DNA from: Asticcacaulis sp. EMRT-3
GTDB lineage: Bacteria; Pseudomonadota; Alphaproteobacteria; Caulobacterales; Caulobacteraceae
DNA: 64,000 nucleotides
Assembly: GCF_030027245.1 (NCBI RefSeq)
Contig: NZ_JASERT010000001.1
Span: 372,001-436,000 of the forward strand
Direction: 5' to 3'
The translations under genes and the position numbers were made by a program. The notes under the pieces were generated by a model. That model did no database searches, was not told the origin of the DNA, and was given only the letters and a program-made list of their open reading frames with translations. Of the stretch, positions 60,900 to 64,000 are shown one piece after another (within the stretch, counting starts at the first letter, position 1; each line of letters begins with the position of its first letter).

Positions 60900-62912
60900 A
60901 TGACGGCCGTTCGCCACCTCAAAGAATTTACGATACGCGGCGTGGTCATCGGTATTCTGATCACCCTCGTTTTCACGGCGGCGCAGGTCTATCTCGGCCT
61001 CAAGGTGGGGCTGACCTTTGCCACCTCCATTCCGGCGGCGGTCATTTCGATGGCGCTGTTGCAGGCCTTTCGCAACGCCTCGATTCAGGAAAACAACATC
61101 GTCCAGACCATCGCCTCGTCGGCGGGGGCGCTGGCGGCGGTGATCTTCGTGCTGCCCGGCCTGATGATCATCGGCTGGTGGCAGCACGTCCATCTGGTGA
61201 CCGCCTTTGCGGCCTGCGCCATCGGCGGCGTGCTGGGCGTGATGTACACCATGCCGTTGCGTCGCGCTCTGGTGACGCAATCCGACCTGCCCTATCCCGA
61301 AGGGGTGGCGGCAGCCGAAGTCTTGCGCGTCGGCACTGCGTCGCGTGAGGGCGGCGAAGAAGGCCGGCTGGGCCTGTGGGCGGTGGTGTGGGGCGCTCTG
61401 GCCTCGGCGCTGTATGCCGCAGCGGCGGGTGCGAAACTGCTGGCGGGGGAAATCTCGGCCTATTTTAAAGTGGGTGCCAAGGGTGCCACCGGGATTGGCG
61501 GCTCTGCGTCCCTGGCCCTGATCGGGGCAGGCCACCTGATGGGGATTACGGTCGGCATCGCCATGCTGGCCGGACTGGTGATCGCCTGGGGCATTCTGGT
61601 GCCGGTCATGACCCATCTCAATCCCATGCCTGCCCTGTCTCTGGCCGATCATGCCGGAACCATCTGGAGTACGGATGTGCGCTTTATCGGCGCAGGGGCC
61701 ATCGGCACGGCGGCCATCTGGACGCTGGGCAAGCTGGCCGTGCCGGTCTGGTCGGGCCTGATGTCGGCGCTGAAAACCCGTGACAACCGGCTGGAAGGCT
61801 CGGTCATTCCGCGCATCGAACAGGATCTGCCGGTCTGGGTGGTGGGTGTGGTGGTGCTGATCAGCATGGTGCCGGCGGGTTGGCTTTTGGCCAGTTTTCT
61901 GTCGGGCGGGCCGCTCAGTGCGATGGCCCTGCCGCTGGTGGTGGGCGGTGTCCTCTATATTCTGATCGCCGGTCTGCTGGCGGCGGCGGTATGCGGCTAT
62001 ATGGCCGGTTTGATCGGTTCGTCCAATTCGCCGGTGTCGGGCGTGGCGATTTTGACGGTTCTGGGTGCGGCCTTTCTGGCCGGACTGATCGGCTTTCACC
62101 TGACAGGCCCCGATACGGCCACGGCCCTGATCGCCTTCGCCCTGCTGGTGACGACGGTCGTGCTGGCCGTATCGGTGATCGGCAATGACAATCTGCAAGA
62201 CCTCAAGACCGGTCAACTGGTCGATGCGACACCGTGGAAACAGCAGGTGGCGCTGATCATCGGCACTCTGGCCGGGTCGCTGGTGGTGCCGCCGGTTCTG
62301 GAATTGCTCAATAATTCCTATGGCTTTGCCGGTGATCCCCATTATCACGGCATCACCCACCAGCCCTTGCCCGCGCCGCAGGCTACCCTGATCACCACCC
62401 TGGCCAAAGGCGTGATCAGCGGCGGGCTCGACTGGGGCCTGATCGGCATCGGCGCGCTGATCGGGCTTGGGCTTGTGGTGATGGATCTGGTGTTGCGTAA
62501 ATTGAGCCGCGACCGCTTCAGCCTGCCGCCGCTCGGCGTCGGGCTGGCCATCTATCTGCCCAGCGTCGTTACCGCGCCGGTGGTGATCGGCGCTTTCGGA
62601 GGCTGGCTGTTCAACCGGCTGGTCAGGGGGCGCACGGTGGGCGGTCATGACTGGGGCGAGGCGGCCCAGAGGCTGGGCGTGCTGATTGCGTCGGGCTTCA
62701 TCGTCGGCGAAAGCCTGCTCAATGTGGCTTTGGCGGCGATTATCGTGGTCAGCAAAAATCCGGCCCCTTTTGCAGGCCCATTCGCGGCATTTGCGCCATC
62801 GGGGGCGTTGTCGATGTGGATAGCCCTCATATTGGCGGTCATCGGCGTGGTCGGCCTCTATGGCTGGGCGGCAGATCGGGCGAAGAAGCTGGTCGCCAAA
62901 ACGAGCACATAA
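60900..62912 (+). CDS. OPT-family oligopeptide transporter
   Basis: 670 residues, about 14-16 membrane spans. Family signatures: EFTIRGVVIGILITLVFTAA, QVYLGLKVGLTFATSIPAAV, SIQENNIVQTIASSAG, LPYPEGVAAAEVL, GLIGSSNSPVSGVAILT and the C-terminal MGLGLVVMD-like IGLGLVVMDLVLRK. Imports peptides or metal-chelator complexes; the substrate is unknown. A huge antisense ORF across this gene is not real. Confidence 0.92.
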   Translation: MTAVRHLKEFTIRGVVIGILITLVFTAAQVYLGLKVGLTFATSIPAAVISMALLQAFRNASIQENNIVQTIASSAGALAAVIFVLPGLMIIGWWQHVHLVTAFAACAIGGVLGVMYTMPLRRALVTQSDLPYPEGVAAAEVLRVGTASREGGEEGRLGLWAVVWGALASALYAAAAGAKLLAGEISAYFKVGAKGATGIGGSASLALIGAGHLMGITVGIAMLAGLVIAWGILVPVMTHLNPMPALSLADHAGTIWSTDVRFIGAGAIGTAAIWTLGKLAVPVWSGLMSALKTRDNRLEGSVIPRIEQDLPVWVVGVVVLISMVPAGWLLASFLSGGPLSAMALPLVVGGVLYILIAGLLAAAVCGYMAGLIGSSNSPVSGVAILTVLGAAFLAGLIGFHLTGPDTATALIAFALLVTTVVLAVSVIGNDNLQDLKTGQLVDATPWKQQVALIIGTLAGSLVVPPVLELLNNSYGFAGDPHYHGITHQPLPAPQATLITTLAKGVISGGLDWGLIGIGALIGLGLVVMDLVLRKLSRDRFSLPPLGVGLAIYLPSVVTAPVVIGAFGGWLFNRLVRGRTVGGHDWGEAAQRLGVLIASGFIVGESLLNVALAAIIVVSKNPAPFAGPFAAFAPSGALSMWIALILAVIGVVGLYGWAADRAKKLVAKTST

Positions 62913-62999
62913 AAGTCGTTATTGAGAAGCATTCGCATTTACAAGTGCGATAAAGTCTGGCATGAGGCGGCAAGAGTTGTCTTTCATGCCGGAGTTTTC

Positions 63000-63545
63000 A
63001 TGGCTTTTCTGCGTAAATGGGTGACCCCGCTCACCATCGGTGCCTTCATCCTGATGGCGACCACCGGGTTGTTGATGTTTTTTCACAAAAATATCGGCGT
63101 CAACCGGCTGGCCCATGAATGGATGTCATGGGCTTTCGTAACCGGGGCCATACTGCATGTGGTGCTCAATATCCGTCCTTTCGTCGTCTATTTCAAACGT
63201 CCTTTTCCGCTGGCCGTGATCAGCCTGTTCGTACTCATTCTCGGCCTCAGCTTCATCTCGTGGGGCGGCCCGAAACCACCCAATGCCACGCGCGCCGTTA
63301 TGGCCAGCCTGACGCGCGCCCCGCTCAGCGATCTGGCCCCGCTGGCCCACGCCACGCCCGACGAACTGGCGGTGCGCCTGCGCGCCAAGGGATATGCGGT
63401 CAGTGACGCCTCGCAAAACCTGGCCACCATTGCCGGTGATCCGCGCAAGGCCAATGCCGCCTTAGGCATTGTTTTCGCCAGCGATCCGGGCGCGGGGGGC
63501 GATCAGAAAAGCGACCAGAAGGCCGGGCGTAAAAAGAAGTCGTAA
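63000..63545 (+). CDS. DUF4405 membrane protein
   Basis: 181 residues from ATG 63000 (GGAG seven bases upstream); the longer frame has a poor N-terminus. WVTPLTIGAFILMATTGLLM, then FHKNIGVNRLAHEWMSWAFV and TGAILHVVLNIRPFVVYFKR give three to four spans with conserved His. This suggests a small cytochrome b-like module, unproven. The soluble tail (LAVRLRAKGYAVSDASQNLA) resembles a DUF4405/heme-domain appendix. Confidence 0.75.
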   Translation: MAFLRKWVTPLTIGAFILMATTGLLMFFHKNIGVNRLAHEWMSWAFVTGAILHVVLNIRPFVVYFKRPFPLAVISLFVLILGLSFISWGGPKPPNATRAVMASLTRAPLSDLAPLAHATPDELAVRLRAKGYAVSDASQNLATIAGDPRKANAALGIVFASDPGAGGDQKSDQKAGRKKKS

Positions 63546-63610
63546 AATCTCAGCGCAGGCGCGCGGTTCCGGCTTTTCTCCGCCTGAAAAGCCCGTTACT
63601 ATTGCGGCTT

Positions 63611-64000
63611 ATGAGCAATGTCGAAAACCGCCCCGCCATCAATCCCATCCCGGCCGATGGCATCACCTATTTCCTGCATCCGCACCCGCGCTCGCCCTTT
63701 TCGGAGGCCGTGCAGGTCGGCAATGTGCTGTATCTCTCGGCCATGATCGGCCTTGATGAACAGGGCAAGCTGGCCGAAGGTTTCGATCATGAAGTCAAAT
63801 TCATCATGTCGAACACGGCCGAAATCCTGAAGAAATACGGGCTGGGCCTTGAGCATATCTTCAAATGCACAGTGATGATGACCGACATCGACAAGTGGGG
63901 GGATTTTAACCGCCTCTACAAACCCTATTTCCATCCGGCCCGTCTGCCGGTGCGCACCGCTTTCGGCGTGACCAGCCTGGCCTATGGTGCCACGGTGGAA
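63611..64000 (+). CDS. RidA-family protein, partial
   Basis: First 130 residues; the 3' end runs off the window. MSNVENRPAINPIPADGITY, then SEAVQVGNVLYLSAMIGLDE, GKLAEGFDHEVKFIMSNTAE and RLPVRTAFGVTSLAYGATVE. The Arg of PVRTAFG is in the imine-binding position. A second RidA-type gene in the window (41496) is only distantly similar. Confidence 0.88.
   Translation, partial: MSNVENRPAINPIPADGITYFLHPHPRSPFSEAVQVGNVLYLSAMIGLDEQGKLAEGFDHEVKFIMSNTAEILKKYGLGLEHIFKCTVMMTDIDKWGDFNRLYKPYFHPARLPVRTAFGVTSLAYGATVE

Noticed and set aside
58548..62648. 1366-codon open frame on the minus strand, antisense to gatC, gatA and the OPT gene
   Set aside because: Composition is His/Gln/Arg-rich noise typical of antisense frames in GC-rich genes; the plus strand carries clear conserved proteins with ribosome-binding sites throughout.

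Overview
The window is about 64 kb of GC-rich, densely coding chromosomal DNA from an alphaproteobacterium of the Caulobacterales. The main evidence is the adjacent cell-cycle regulators divK and pleD. Supporting evidence is the alphaproteobacterial gene orders pyrB-pyrC'-plsY-dprA-topA-rnr and msbA-DUF374-waaA-lpxK, the small families DUF1476 and DUF4170, and a perfect CtrA-type box (TTAA-N7-TTAA). An Asticcacaulis- or Caulobacter-like genus is my inference from overall impression, not a computed identity. No rRNA, tRNA, CRISPR array, prophage or intact insertion sequence was seen.

Layout. 0-5.5 kb: partial ubiA, a YkgJ-type cysteine-cluster protein, a PPK2 polyphosphate kinase, a PAS_5 protein, a secreted NVNV-repeat protein and a secreted GH5 glycosidase. 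5.7-10.5 kb: a four-gene, stop/start-overlapping lipid A/Kdo operon (msbA, DUF374 acyltransferase, waaA, lpxK), with a divergent tyrosine-phosphatase-like gene (possible CtpA orthologue). 12-21 kb: DUF4170, an IMPase-family phosphatase with pmbA, two convergent c-di-GMP genes, purE-purK-yciI and a chemoreceptor. 21-24.8 kb: glutathione-dependent formaldehyde detoxification (frmA, fghA), rpsD and the monothiol glutaredoxin grxD. 24.9-34 kb: a degenerate aldo/keto reductase and the purine genes purL, purQ, purS, purC and purB, with a BrnT/BrnA toxin-antitoxin pair between purQ and purL. 34-42 kb: a repeat-rich peptidoglycan-binding protein, a Tat-type GH2 glycosidase, a DUF962 membrane protein, a FemAB/GNAT-like protein, a POT peptide transporter and RidA. 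42-44 kb: divK-pleD. 44-52.9 kb: rpmG, rnr, topA, dprA, plsY. 53-58.4 kb: a degenerate dihydroorotase beside pyrB, an AEC transporter, ruvX and a second toxin-antitoxin pair (Phd/PemK type). 58.5-64 kb: gatC-gatA without gatB, an OPT transporter, a DUF4405 membrane protein and a partial RidA gene.

The genes fall into working groups: envelope biogenesis (lipid A, plsY, peptidoglycan binding, secreted glycosidases), purine and pyrimidine biosynthesis, nucleic-acid maintenance (topA, dprA, ruvX, rnr) and cell-cycle/c-di-GMP signalling (divK, pleD, two further GGDEF proteins).

The least explained part is the intergenic DNA. Several families of short dispersed elements sit here. One is a 115-bp MITE-like element with TAGAGC/GCTCTA ends, and in two of its three copies its end forms the TAG stop codon of an unrelated gene. 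A related palindrome lies between divK and pleD and supplies the pleD leader. I also point out a gene-poor 389-bp gap carrying a perfect CtrA box, a strong-looking promoter and a small ORF, and three enzyme homologues that have lost catalytic or metal-binding residues (aldo/keto reductase, 2OG-Fe oxygenase, dihydroorotase).
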